A model generated the notes under the pieces. That model saw only the letters and a program-made list of their open reading frames with translations, was not told the DNA's origin and searched no databases. DNA of 32,469 bases from assembly GCA_028704515.1 (NCBI GenBank), contig JAQWFH010000023.1:1-32469 (forward strand), written 5' to 3'. Made by a program: the position numbers and the translations under genes. This DNA is from Eubacteriales bacterium (GTDB lineage: Bacteria; Bacillota; Clostridia; Peptostreptococcales; Anaerovoracaceae). Below are positions 1-7,328 of the stretch, piece by piece. Positions within the stretch are counted from its first letter, which is position 1, and each line of letters opens with the position of its first letter.

Positions 1-113
1 GCATTCTGTATATCCTCAGTGCTTTCAATATCGTACTCCTCTAGAAGTGCGGCGATAATATTCTTTTTTCCTTCGGTCAGCGGACCAATCTTGTGTACAT
101 TTTTCTTACTCAT
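1..113 (-). CDS. IS256-family (mutator-type) transposase, N-terminal fragment
   Basis: Thirty-seven residues are visible, starting MSKKNVHKIGPLTEGKKN and running into LLEEYDIESTEDIQNA. This is the charged helical N-terminus that precedes the 'ALKDLLGGTIQEML' part of IS256-type DDE transposases, which catalyse cut-and-paste or copy-out transposition. The start is an ATG at 111-113, preceded by a strong ribosome-binding site (AGGAGG on the minus strand, at 122-127) at good spacing. The catalytic DDE triad is outside the window, so I cannot tell whether the transposase is intact. Family assignment rests on recalled similarity of a short region. Confidence 0.6.
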   Translation of the reverse strand, partial: MSKKNVHKIGPLTEGKKNIIAALLEEYDIESTEDIQN

Positions 114-180
114 AAAAAAAGCCTCCTGTGATATTTTCATTTTATCATAGAAAGCTTATTTTGTAATTTACAGACTTTCC
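1..180 (-). mobile_element. 5' end of an IS256-family insertion sequence, cut by the window edge
   Basis: The partial transposase (stop not in window) and its upstream leader indicate one end of an IS256-family element that continues to the left. The outer boundary is not certain. A stretch at about 152-181 (minus-strand core AGTCTGTAAATTAC) resembles the terminal inverted repeats I remember for clostridial IS256-type elements, so I place the end near 180. The other terminal repeat and the target duplication lie outside the window and cannot be checked. The element sits just 30-40 bases beyond the stop codon of sigF. Confidence 0.5.
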
Positions 181-213
181 TTCACAGGCTCTTTTTATGC
201 TTTAATCCAATAT

Positions 214-963
214 TTAAATCAACGATTCGCCGATTTCCATGCGGAATCTTTCTATCACCTTTTTTTCTATTCTAGAAACCTGTACCTGCGAAATTCCCAT
301 ATGAGACGCTATCTGTTGCTGCGTCATATCATGAAAATATCTCAGTACGATTACTGTCCTTTCTCTTTCCGGTAAATCTCCTATCTTTGATTTCAGATAT
401 ATGGAGTTTAATCGCTTGTCCTCTTCTTCAACGTAGTTGCTTCCCGCAAAACCAGTTTCGGGTACCGGCTTTTCTGCGTTATCAAGGCTTTCGGGTATAA
501 TCGCATCTGATGCTTCCATTATTTCAAGCAATCTTTCAAGCTGTATATCAGTTATTTCCGATAGCTCCGACAGTTTTGGGTATCGTCCCGTTTTGTTGTA
601 ATATTCTTCACCTGCTCGTTTTACTATACCTATTTCTTGTTTGAGCTGCCTGCTCATCTTTATCTTGCCATCATCTCTTATATAGCGTTTTATTTCTCCC
701 ATGATCATAGGTACAGCATACGTAGAGAACATTACGTCGAATGATACGTCAAATTTGTCTATCGCCTTCAGAAGCCCGATAAAGCCTATCTGAACCAAGT
801 CATCAAGTTCATAGCCCCTATTTATAAATTTTATTGCAATGCTTTTTACAAGCCCCGTGTTTAATTCGATAAGCAATTCCTTTGCTTCCATATCTCCCGA
901 GGCAGCTCTTTTTATTAATCGGTATGTATCTTCTTTTGGGGGTGCCTTGTAGCTACAGGCCAC
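214..963 (-). CDS. sigF: RNA polymerase sporulation sigma factor SigF
   Basis: This is a 249-residue group-3 sigma factor of the SigF/SigG/SigB type and the third gene of the spoIIA operon. Region 2 shows RGYELDDLVQIGFIGLL and FSTYAVPMIMGEIKRYIRD (core binding and -10 recognition). The C-terminal helix-turn-helix is GISQVQVSRIEKK (-35 recognition). In spore formers SigF is the first forespore-specific sigma factor and is held inactive by SpoIIAB. The start is a GTG at 961-963 that overlaps the end of spoIIAB, with only a weak GGA-type ribosome-binding site, which suggests translational coupling. Position as third gene after spoIIAA and spoIIAB supports SigF over the other sporulation sigmas. 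I saw no clear terminator between its stop and the neighbouring insertion sequence. Confidence 0.95.
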   Translation of the reverse strand: MACSYKAPPKEDTYRLIKRAASGDMEAKELLIELNTGLVKSIAIKFINRGYELDDLVQIGFIGLLKAIDKFDVSFDVMFSTYAVPMIMGEIKRYIRDDGKIKMSRQLKQEIGIVKRAGEEYYNKTGRYPKLSELSEITDIQLERLLEIMEASDAIIPESLDNAEKPVPETGFAGSNYVEEEDKRLNSIYLKSKIGDLPERERTVIVLRYFHDMTQQQIASHMGISQVQVSRIEKKVIERFRMEIGESLI

Positions 964-1393
964 AGCTTATATCCAACATTTTGACAAGGGTTACCCGAGT
1001 TCCCTTTTCCTTTTCAGATTCGACAATAAGCTTGTCCGTAAAGCTTTCCATTATTGTAAAGCCCATCCCCGATCGTTCTTCTAAAGCGCTCGTCGTAAAC
1101 ATAGGCGCCCTTGCCGCTTCTATATCATCTATCCCTATTCCGTAATCCTCTACTATTATAGTTATAGTGCCCTTTTCTGTTGATCTCATTTCAAGCTTAA
1201 TAGTACCCTCACCCGAGGAATTATAAGCGTGTATAACAGAGTTGCTGACCGCCTCCGAAACAGCTGTCTTTATTTCGGTAATTTCCTCGACCGTAGGATC
1301 AAACGGAACCACAAAGGCCGCAGCAACCATTCTGGCAAATCTTTCATTTTCCGCGATGGCAATAAATTCTACTGTAACTACGTTATCTTTCAT
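953..1393 (-). CDS. spoIIAB: Anti-sigma F factor and serine kinase SpoIIAB
   Basis: The 146-residue protein has the GHKL ATPase fold signatures: an N-box (EAVSNSVIHAYN), a G1 box (VEDYGIGI) and a G2 box (GMGFTIMESFTDKL). SpoIIAB binds SigF and keeps it inactive, and phosphorylates SpoIIAA with ATP. An upstream GTG at 1400-1402 is possible, but the GAGGTG ribosome-binding site overlaps it and is well spaced from ATG 1391-1393, so I chose the ATG. The gene overlaps spoIIAA by 11 bases and sigF by 11 bases, typical of a translationally coupled spoIIA operon. Length matches the family (about 146 residues). Confidence 0.95.
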   Translation of the reverse strand: MKDNVVTVEFIAIAENERFARMVAAAFVVPFDPTVEEITEIKTAVSEAVSNSVIHAYNSSGEGTIKLEMRSTEKGTITIIVEDYGIGIDDIEAARAPMFTTSALEERSGMGFTIMESFTDKLIVESEKEKGTRVTLVKMLDISCGL

Positions 1394-1745
1394 TTTCTTC
1401 ACCTCGCTCTTTTAACTGCCGCATTGCTTCTCCTCTTTCTTCCGTTTCCTCTATAATAGTAAATATACCTGCCATTTCAAAAATCCTTTTCATATATACA
1501 GAACAGCCGCACAACATCATACAGCCGTCCTTTTCTTTTACCTTCTTATATCTGCCCATTATCATCCCTATGCCTGAGCTGTCCGCAAAGCTTACACTTG
1601 AAAAATCAAGGATAAGATTTTTGGCTCTGTAGACTTGCATAGCATGGTCTATATCCTCCCTTATCGAGAGAGCCGAGTGATGATCGAGTTCACCTGTAAG
1701 TATTGCGGTTATTATATCGTCTGACATTTCAAATTCTATTTGCAT
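1383..1745 (-). CDS. spoIIAA: Anti-sigma F factor antagonist SpoIIAA (STAS domain)
   Basis: This is a 120-residue STAS-domain protein. The phosphorylation loop FADSSGIGMIMGRYKKV is clear, and the second Ser of DSS (about residue 57) is the expected target of the SpoIIAB kinase. In its dephosphorylated form SpoIIAA displaces SigF from SpoIIAB. I chose ATG 1743-1745 (MQIEFEMSDD) because the AAAAGGGGG ribosome-binding site at 1755-1763 is 9 bases upstream. An in-frame upstream ATG at 1767-1769 would place that site inside the coding region. It is first in the operon, 66 bases after the thiI stop, and its ribosome-binding site can be sequestered by an upstream complementary arm (see the hairpin entry). 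Confidence 0.95.
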   Translation of the reverse strand: MQIEFEMSDDIITAILTGELDHHSALSIREDIDHAMQVYRAKNLILDFSSVSFADSSGIGMIMGRYKKVKEKDGCMMLCGCSVYMKRIFEMAGIFTIIEETEERGEAMRQLKERGEENER

Positions 1746-1754
1746 AAAAGAATA

Positions 1755-1811
1755 CCCCCTTTTCCTCATTATACAAGTATTTTGAATGCTTGTCCTTAGG
1801 AGAAAAGGGGG
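1755..1811 (-). promoter_or_regulatory. Inverted repeat that can sequester the spoIIAA ribosome-binding site in read-through RNA
   Basis: In minus-strand RNA the arm CCCCCUUUUC (1811-1802) is a perfect 10-base complement of GAAAAGGGGG (1764-1755), which contains the spoIIAA ribosome-binding site. The 37 bases between the arms (1765-1801) hold the -35 and -10 elements. RNA started at the spoIIA promoter lacks the first arm, whereas RNA reading through from thiI contains both. An alternative role as a weak thiI terminator is possible, but the bases after the stem are only moderately U-rich. Confidence 0.5.
1768..1798 (-). promoter_or_regulatory. Candidate SigH (or SigA) promoter of the spoIIA operon
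   Basis: On the minus strand TAAGGACAA (1790-1798) and CTTGTATAA (1769-1777) are separated by 12 bases. They resemble the SigH consensus (RNAGGAWWW, 11-12 bases, RNNGAATWW), and spoIIA is transcribed by SigH in Bacillus subtilis. The same bases can be read as a SigA-like promoter, AGGACA-N17-TATAAT. The predicted start is near 1761, leaving a leader of only about 15 bases that carries the ribosome-binding site. Confidence 0.5.
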
Positions 1812-1835
1812 AATTTGTTCTATTTTTGTCGATTA

Positions 1836-3032
1836 TTATTCAGGCTTTATCATTATAGTTTCCTTTGATGCAAGAGCTTTTTCAATAAGAGCCCTAACAT
1901 CTAATTTACTTTCAGATTCCAGTATTTTTTGTAGCTTTGGTTTCGTTACCGGATGCTTTGGAAGGAATACCGTGCAACAGTCCTCATACGGCTGTATCGA
2001 GGTTTCGTATGTGCCAATCTCCCTTGCCTTATCCATTATATCTACTTTATCCATTGCTATGAGAGGCCTCATAACCGGAAGTTTTACGGATTGATCCGTC
2101 ACGACAAGCGCTTCAGCCGTCTGACTTGCAACTTGTCCGAGATTTTCTCCCGTAATAAGCATTTCAGCACGATTCTGATTTGCCAAGAGCTCCGCAATTC
2201 TCATCATAAACCTGCGAACATGAAGTGTTGTTTCTTCTTCCCGGCAATTCTTTACAATCTCCTCCTGTATAGGTAGAAGATTTACTATATGCATCTTGAA
2301 ATTTCCGCAATAGCTCGCAATTATGGTTGCAAGCTCTATTACTTTATCTCTGGCTCTCTCGCTTGTATACGGATAAGAATGAAAATGCACTGCCTCAATC
2401 ATCATCCCCCTTTTTGCCATCATCCATGCGGCAACGGGCGAATCTATTCCGCCTGAAAGTAGTATCATGCCTTTGCCGTTTGTACCCAAAGGAAGCCCTC
2501 CAAATCCGGAGATTTTTGTATCATAGATATAGGATATACCCCTTCTTAAATCTACAAAAAGAAGAACATCAGGATTGTGCACATCAACCTTTAGAACCTT
2601 GCAGCCTATTAAAACCTTCGCACCCACAATTCTTGCTATATCCGGAGATTTTACAGGAAAATCCTTATCTGCTCTCTTGGCTTCTACCTTAAATGTTTTA
2701 ATGCCCTTATTCTGTATGAGATCAAGCATATATTTAACTGCCGCTTCACCTATAGCATCCAGGTTTGATTCTGTCTCTACGGCAGGGCTAATCGAGGCGA
2801 CACCGAAAACCTTAGATATTTCACCGATGACATCACCCTCGTCATAGCTCTTGTCCGACCTAACAAAGATAAGCCCCTCATGCCTTTTTACATCTATAGG
2901 GATATCGCTTCTTTCAATTTTTTTAAGATTTTTTCTGATTCGTTCTACGAGCATTCGCTCAAAGTAAGGCTTGTTAAGACCTTTGAGTGCAATTTCTCCG
3001 CACCTTACAATAAAAATATTTTGTTCGTTCAC
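1836..3032 (-). CDS. thiI: tRNA 4-thiouridine synthase ThiI
   Basis: A 398-residue protein with an N-terminal ferredoxin-like/THUMP region (about 1-165) that binds tRNA and a PP-loop ATPase domain with LLSGGIDSPVAAW (about residues 187-200). ThiI adenylates U8 of tRNA and transfers sulfur to it. The Cys-containing motif YEDCCTVFLPKHP near the C-terminus fits the family, and there is no C-terminal rhodanese domain, as in most Firmicutes. It starts with GTG at 3030-3032, preceded by GGGGAG at 6 bases, and the start overlaps the stop of the upstream cysteine desulfurase gene (GTGA overlap). That gene presumably supplies the persulfide. Confidence 0.95.
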   Translation of the reverse strand: MNEQNIFIVRCGEIALKGLNKPYFERMLVERIRKNLKKIERSDIPIDVKRHEGLIFVRSDKSYDEGDVIGEISKVFGVASISPAVETESNLDAIGEAAVKYMLDLIQNKGIKTFKVEAKRADKDFPVKSPDIARIVGAKVLIGCKVLKVDVHNPDVLLFVDLRRGISYIYDTKISGFGGLPLGTNGKGMILLSGGIDSPVAAWMMAKRGMMIEAVHFHSYPYTSERARDKVIELATIIASYCGNFKMHIVNLLPIQEEIVKNCREEETTLHVRRFMMRIAELLANQNRAEMLITGENLGQVASQTAEALVVTDQSVKLPVMRPLIAMDKVDIMDKAREIGTYETSIQPYEDCCTVFLPKHPVTKPKLQKILESESKLDVRALIEKALASKETIMIKPE

Positions 3033-4213
3033 CTGAAACTCCCCAATCTTCTGAATTCCGTTGTTGCCTGTTCAACGCATTTAACGGTATAATCTATATC
3101 TTCCAGCGAAGTAAATTCGCTTATGCTGAAACGTATGGCACCTTCAATCTCCTTGTCGGAGCGCTTCATGGCATTAAGCACATGACTCTTGCCTTTTTTG
3201 TTGGAGGAGCATGCCGATCCGGTCGAAACGTATATATCGTTGCTTTCGAGCTTGTGCAAAATCACTTCTCCTCTTGTTCCGAAGAACGATACATTAAGAA
3301 CAGAGCAGCAACAAGCTGTACTTTTAAAATCAAGAGCTGTTTTCTCGATGCTGTTAATCTTTATATCCTTTATACTTTCACGAATACCAATGAGTAATCT
3401 CTCTCTTACTGCATTCATTGAAGCTGTACGCTTATCAAAATTCTTCATCGCCAATTGCGCGGCAACTCCAAATCCGACTATACCGGGAACATTTTCTGTA
3501 CCCGACCTATATCCGGACTCTTGACCGCCTCCTACCATGAACGATGGTATATTTATACCTTTTTTTATATAGATTGCTCCGCAGCCTTTAGGACCATGTA
3601 TCTTATGTGCCGAAGCCGTAGCTATATCAGAATACTCTGCCCCGCCCCTTACTTTGCCTAGGGACTGAACCATGTCGGTATGAAGCAATATCCTCGTACC
3701 GTTTGCTTTATTAAAATCATCTATAATTTCTCTGACTTTTGCAAGAGGCATAATGGTCCCGGTTTCGTTGTTAACTGCCATTACAGACACCAGTATTGTA
3801 TCCTTGTTCAGCTCTTTTTTAAGAGTCTCAAGATCCGGATTGCATTCTCGATCAACCCCAATGTATATCGGCTCAAAGCCCTCCTCGCCAAGCCTTTTAA
3901 ACGCCTCAAGGACTGCCGGATGCTCGACTGCCGTAGTTATTATGCGCTTGCCTCGCCTCTTCATCGCTCTTGCCACTCCAAATACAGCTGTATTATCCGA
4001 CTCGGTACCTCCTGACGTGAAGTGAATCTCTGCTTGCGAAACACCCATAAGCGCGGCGACACTTTTGCGTGCATCACGTATTGCTTTTTCCGCCGTTATA
4101 CCGAGCTTGTAAAGAGATGACGGGTTACCGTAATCCTCTCTCATGTATTTAGTCATTATATCTATGACCTCATCATAAGGCCTTGTAGTAGCACTGTTAT
4201 CCAGATATATCAT
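3029..4213 (-). CDS. Cysteine desulfurase of the NifS/IscS group
   Basis: A 394-residue PLP enzyme that removes sulfur from cysteine as an enzyme-bound persulfide. The PLP-binding Lys204 lies in ASAHKIHGPKG, the N-terminus MIYLDNSATT is typical, and the catalytic Cys335 lies in STGSACSSNKK. Direct overlap with thiI suggests a dedicated sulfur donor for 4-thiouridine, as for NifZ-ThiI in Bacillus subtilis; no IscU- or SufU-like gene is nearby. The start is ATG 4211-4213 with AAGGTG upstream at rather long spacing. An oddity is a run of three cysteines (301-303) in KSTACCCSVLNVSF, where I expect a less Cys-rich stretch in this family. Confidence 0.93.
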   Translation of the reverse strand: MIYLDNSATTRPYDEVIDIMTKYMREDYGNPSSLYKLGITAEKAIRDARKSVAALMGVSQAEIHFTSGGTESDNTAVFGVARAMKRRGKRIITTAVEHPAVLEAFKRLGEEGFEPIYIGVDRECNPDLETLKKELNKDTILVSVMAVNNETGTIMPLAKVREIIDDFNKANGTRILLHTDMVQSLGKVRGGAEYSDIATASAHKIHGPKGCGAIYIKKGINIPSFMVGGGQESGYRSGTENVPGIVGFGVAAQLAMKNFDKRTASMNAVRERLLIGIRESIKDIKINSIEKTALDFKSTACCCSVLNVSFFGTRGEVILHKLESNDIYVSTGSACSSNKKGKSHVLNAMKRSDKEIEGAIRFSISEFTSLEDIDYTVKCVEQATTEFRRLGSFR

Positions 4214-4233
4214 TATCCGCTTTCACCTTCTTC

Positions 4234-5781
4234 TTATGCGTAAACATCTAAATGCCACGGATATGTGAGCCCTTTTTTAAAGGCTTTCATAACTGCTTGG
4301 CTCTCATCCAGAAAATACGAGCGAGCTATATTTCCGTTTGCATCCCAATCACATCCGTCCCACCAAATTGCAACCTTTATTCTATCAAATTTTTCTATCG
4401 TAGCAAACATATTGTCAATCCATTTTGCTTTGTCTCCGCCTGCGCTTGCTGAAGAAAATTCGGTTATAATCAAAGGTTGCTTAAACCAATTGCAATAGTC
4501 ATTATACATCTTTGTGTATAAGTTTTCAAACTCCTGCCATTTCTCCCCTGGATAGTAATTACCTGTATTGTACGCAGTCATCCCTACGATATCCACATAT
4601 TCATCTCCGGGATAATACATGAGAGAATGATTCCAATTGAAATTTGGGAATGAAACTGAGTTCGGGTTCCATATCCACAATGTATTTGCATTAGCACCTT
4701 CTTGCTCGAAAATTTCATGCACGTATTTGTATACTTCCTTAAATATCATTGTATCCTTTGATGTATGATATGATGAATATGGGCACCAGTCCCCGTTCAT
4801 TTCGTTGAACAATCTAAACATGACAGGATGATCAAATTCCGCAATCACCTTCGCATAGTCTCGCAAGAATTGATCGTATTGCCCATCCAGTATGTCGTAT
4901 ACCATGTTACTCTGAGCGTGACGCGTCTGCAATGTAAGCTCAAGGGTTGCACCCTGCTTGTATGCTTCTTCAAGCCTATATTTTAGGTTTGGGTGCTTGT
5001 AGGTATTCTCAAACTCGCTGTAATTAAGCCATATAGGGAAATTATATTCAAAATATTTTTCATAATAATTTATCTGATCGTATTTGAAATTTGAAGTGTC
5101 CGGTTCGAATATCCCCCATGTTAGCTCGCTTTCCGTGCTAAAATATTTTAGGTAAAATTCGAGGGTTTCATCGTTCCATCCCCTTGTATCCAAATTCACT
5201 TCCTCGGCCGTCCTCACATACGGAACTGCCATTGGCGCAAATGTTGAAAAGTCTTGAATGAGATATTCATATTCTCCTGCCTGATAAATAGGAATGGACG
5301 ACTTTACAAATACAGTATAAACATAAGAACCCTGCGGAATCTCTATGCAGGCATAATAATTCTTATCGTTTGCAACTCGCGCTAGCTTTGCTCTGTGCCA
5401 CATTGTAAGCTTAACATCTTTGCCGCTTACATTGATCCAAGCATCATAATCCGTTACATGATCCGTGCTGTTTGCTAAAAATTTATTTGAATAATTTATG
5501 TATCCGCCCTTTGAAGATGAAGAAATATTTTGCTTGTATATCTCTACCCGCTTCGTGTCGTTTTCGAGAACTGCTCCAACATTTGAATATGACATGTCGA
5601 CATTCATTCCCGTATCTACATTGAGCTGATAGCCATCGACATAATTAACAAACCTATCGTAATACCCGCTTACTTTATAAACAGTATAGGTTTGTGCCGG
5701 GTCTGAAGCTGCAAAAGCACTCATACTGCCGGAAAGCAGCAGTATGAATACTGTTATGAATATCAAAACCTTACTTTTCAT
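4234..5781 (-). CDS. Secreted glycoside hydrolase family 26-like protein (beta-mannanase type)
   Basis: A 515-residue protein with a classical signal peptide (hydrophobic core residues 5-22, AFAAS cleavage region near 24). Residues about 25-185 form a domain I do not recognise, rich in aromatic and beta-prone residues. The C-terminal half resembles the GH26 TIM barrel: the acid/base Glu327 is in RLFNEMNGDW and the likely nucleophile Glu441 is in LIITEFSSASAGG, with WIWNPN and MTAYNTG strands between. GH26 enzymes cleave beta-mannans or mixed-linkage glucans. No dockerin, SLH repeat or sorting motif is visible, so the protein is probably released. The start is ATG with GGGAG about 8 bases upstream. 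It lies 20 bases from genes on either side in a run otherwise made of cytoplasmic enzymes. The true substrate is unknown. Confidence 0.75.
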   Translation of the reverse strand: MKSKVLIFITVFILLLSGSMSAFAASDPAQTYTVYKVSGYYDRFVNYVDGYQLNVDTGMNVDMSYSNVGAVLENDTKRVEIYKQNISSSSKGGYINYSNKFLANSTDHVTDYDAWINVSGKDVKLTMWHRAKLARVANDKNYYACIEIPQGSYVYTVFVKSSIPIYQAGEYEYLIQDFSTFAPMAVPYVRTAEEVNLDTRGWNDETLEFYLKYFSTESELTWGIFEPDTSNFKYDQINYYEKYFEYNFPIWLNYSEFENTYKHPNLKYRLEEAYKQGATLELTLQTRHAQSNMVYDILDGQYDQFLRDYAKVIAEFDHPVMFRLFNEMNGDWCPYSSYHTSKDTMIFKEVYKYVHEIFEQEGANANTLWIWNPNSVSFPNFNWNHSLMYYPGDEYVDIVGMTAYNTGNYYPGEKWQEFENLYTKMYNDYCNWFKQPLIITEFSSASAGGDKAKWIDNMFATIEKFDRIKVAIWWDGCDWDANGNIARSYFLDESQAVMKAFKKGLTYPWHLDVYA

Positions 5782-5801
5782 TAATTCTCTCCCTAAATAT
5801 C

Positions 5802-7328
5802 TTATTTGTATGTTTCAATTACAGCTTCAGCTATTTTTATGCCGTCAACTGCTGCAGAAACAATGCCACCGGCGTACCCTGCACCCTCTCCTGCAGGATA
5901 AAGCCCGGCTACTTCGCTCAAAAAATCATTTCCCCTTTTTATCCGGACAGGCGAAGAACTCCTTGTTTCCGGTGCCGTGAGAATTGCATCCTTGGAGTCA
6001 AATCCCCTTAGCCTTCTTGCAAGAAAAGGCATCGCTTCTTCTATTGCATCAACCGCAAATTTCGGCAGGCTGTTTCTGACCGGATAAGAGGATGACTCTT
6101 TCCTTGAAAATTCTAGCCATGTTGTCTTTGGTGGATTAAATGTCATCTTTGCATTTTCGTATGCAAGTCTTTCGTATTTCTCCTGAAATTCTATCCCTGC
6201 AAGAGGGTGCTTCGTATCAAAATCCTCAACTCTAACATCAACTAGCAATGCGCTGTTTCCGTTTTTTCCGTTTCTTGAATTATTGCTCATGCCGTTTATT
6301 ACAATCTTGCCTTGCTCAGAAGATGAAACTATTACTTCGCCTCCAGGGCACATACAAAATGTATATACGCCTCTATTGTTTTTACATCGATGAGCAAGCT
6401 TGTATTCAGCGGGAGGTAAGGAATATTTGCGCCAAGCTTGGCCATATTGAGCATCATTTATCATTTCTTGAGAGTGCTCTATTCTTAAACCGATAGAAAA
6501 TGGCTTTTGCTCCATGGGAACGCCTTTTGAGAAAAGCATCCTAAACGTATCTCTCGCACTGTGACCTATAGCAAGTATAAGGTCGGAGCACTCTATCCTC
6601 GTGCCGCCGTTTATTTCGATAGCTGAAATTTCTCCGTCATCTATGAAGATATCGGTCAACTTGCTTTCAAATATAATTTCTCCTCCGAGCTCCTCGATTG
6701 TTTTTCTTAAATTGACAACAATTCCCCTGAGCTTATCAGTTCCTATATGAGGCTTTTGCTTATATAAAATTTGTTCATCCGCTCCCGCTTTGCAAAACTC
6801 TTCAAGGACCTTTCTTATTCTTTTGTCCTTTAGACCGGTTGTGAGCTTCCCGTCAGAAAACGTCCCCGCACCACCTTCTCCAAACTGAACATTTGATTCA
6901 TCATTCAGCTCACCTTTTTCCCAAAACACGTTTACGTCCCTAACTCGCCCCGGCATAGCTCGTCCTCTCTCTATTACGAGAGGCTTAAGCCCCGCCTGCG
7001 CCAAAACAAGAGCGGCAAAGATGCCGCAGGGGCCAAATCCGCATACTATCGGTCTTCCTTTAGAATTTATATTTTTGCATATTGGCAATTCATATATTAC
7101 TTCTTCTCCCTTCTCGAGATTGAGTTCTACCTCATCTCCGGGATTGAAATCGACAGTATATACGCGCTTAATGTCGTTTTTGTGTCTTGCATCTATCGAT
7201 TCCCTCACAATACGCCATTCCTTTATTTTAAAGCCTTTTAACTCTTTTGAAAAGAGTTTTTCTATCTTTTCAGGAAGGCAATTTTTGTCTTCGTCAAGAC
7301 TCAGTTTTATTTCATGTATTCTGTACAT
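5802..7328 (-). CDS. COG2509-type FAD-dependent dehydrogenase of unknown substrate
   Basis: A 508-residue flavoprotein with a dinucleotide-binding motif PIVCGFGPCGIFAALVLA (about residues 93-110), followed by LVIERG. The stretch ESNVQFGEGGAGTFSDGKL and a C-terminal LYPAGEGAGYAGGIVSAA element are typical of the uncharacterised COG2509 dehydrogenases of Firmicutes and Bacteroidetes. The N-terminal 90 residues form the small alpha/beta cap seen in this group. I chose ATG 7326-7328 (MYRIHEIKL) because GAGGAAA lies 5 bases upstream and the start overlaps the stop of the preceding flavoprotein gene by one base (TGATG); a longer form would overlap that gene further. The reaction is not known. Confidence 0.85.
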   Translation of the reverse strand: MYRIHEIKLSLDEDKNCLPEKIEKLFSKELKGFKIKEWRIVRESIDARHKNDIKRVYTVDFNPGDEVELNLEKGEEVIYELPICKNINSKGRPIVCGFGPCGIFAALVLAQAGLKPLVIERGRAMPGRVRDVNVFWEKGELNDESNVQFGEGGAGTFSDGKLTTGLKDKRIRKVLEEFCKAGADEQILYKQKPHIGTDKLRGIVVNLRKTIEELGGEIIFESKLTDIFIDDGEISAIEINGGTRIECSDLILAIGHSARDTFRMLFSKGVPMEQKPFSIGLRIEHSQEMINDAQYGQAWRKYSLPPAEYKLAHRCKNNRGVYTFCMCPGGEVIVSSSEQGKIVINGMSNNSRNGKNGNSALLVDVRVEDFDTKHPLAGIEFQEKYERLAYENAKMTFNPPKTTWLEFSRKESSSYPVRNSLPKFAVDAIEEAMPFLARRLRGFDSKDAILTAPETRSSSPVRIKRGNDFLSEVAGLYPAGEGAGYAGGIVSAAVDGIKIAEAVIETYK

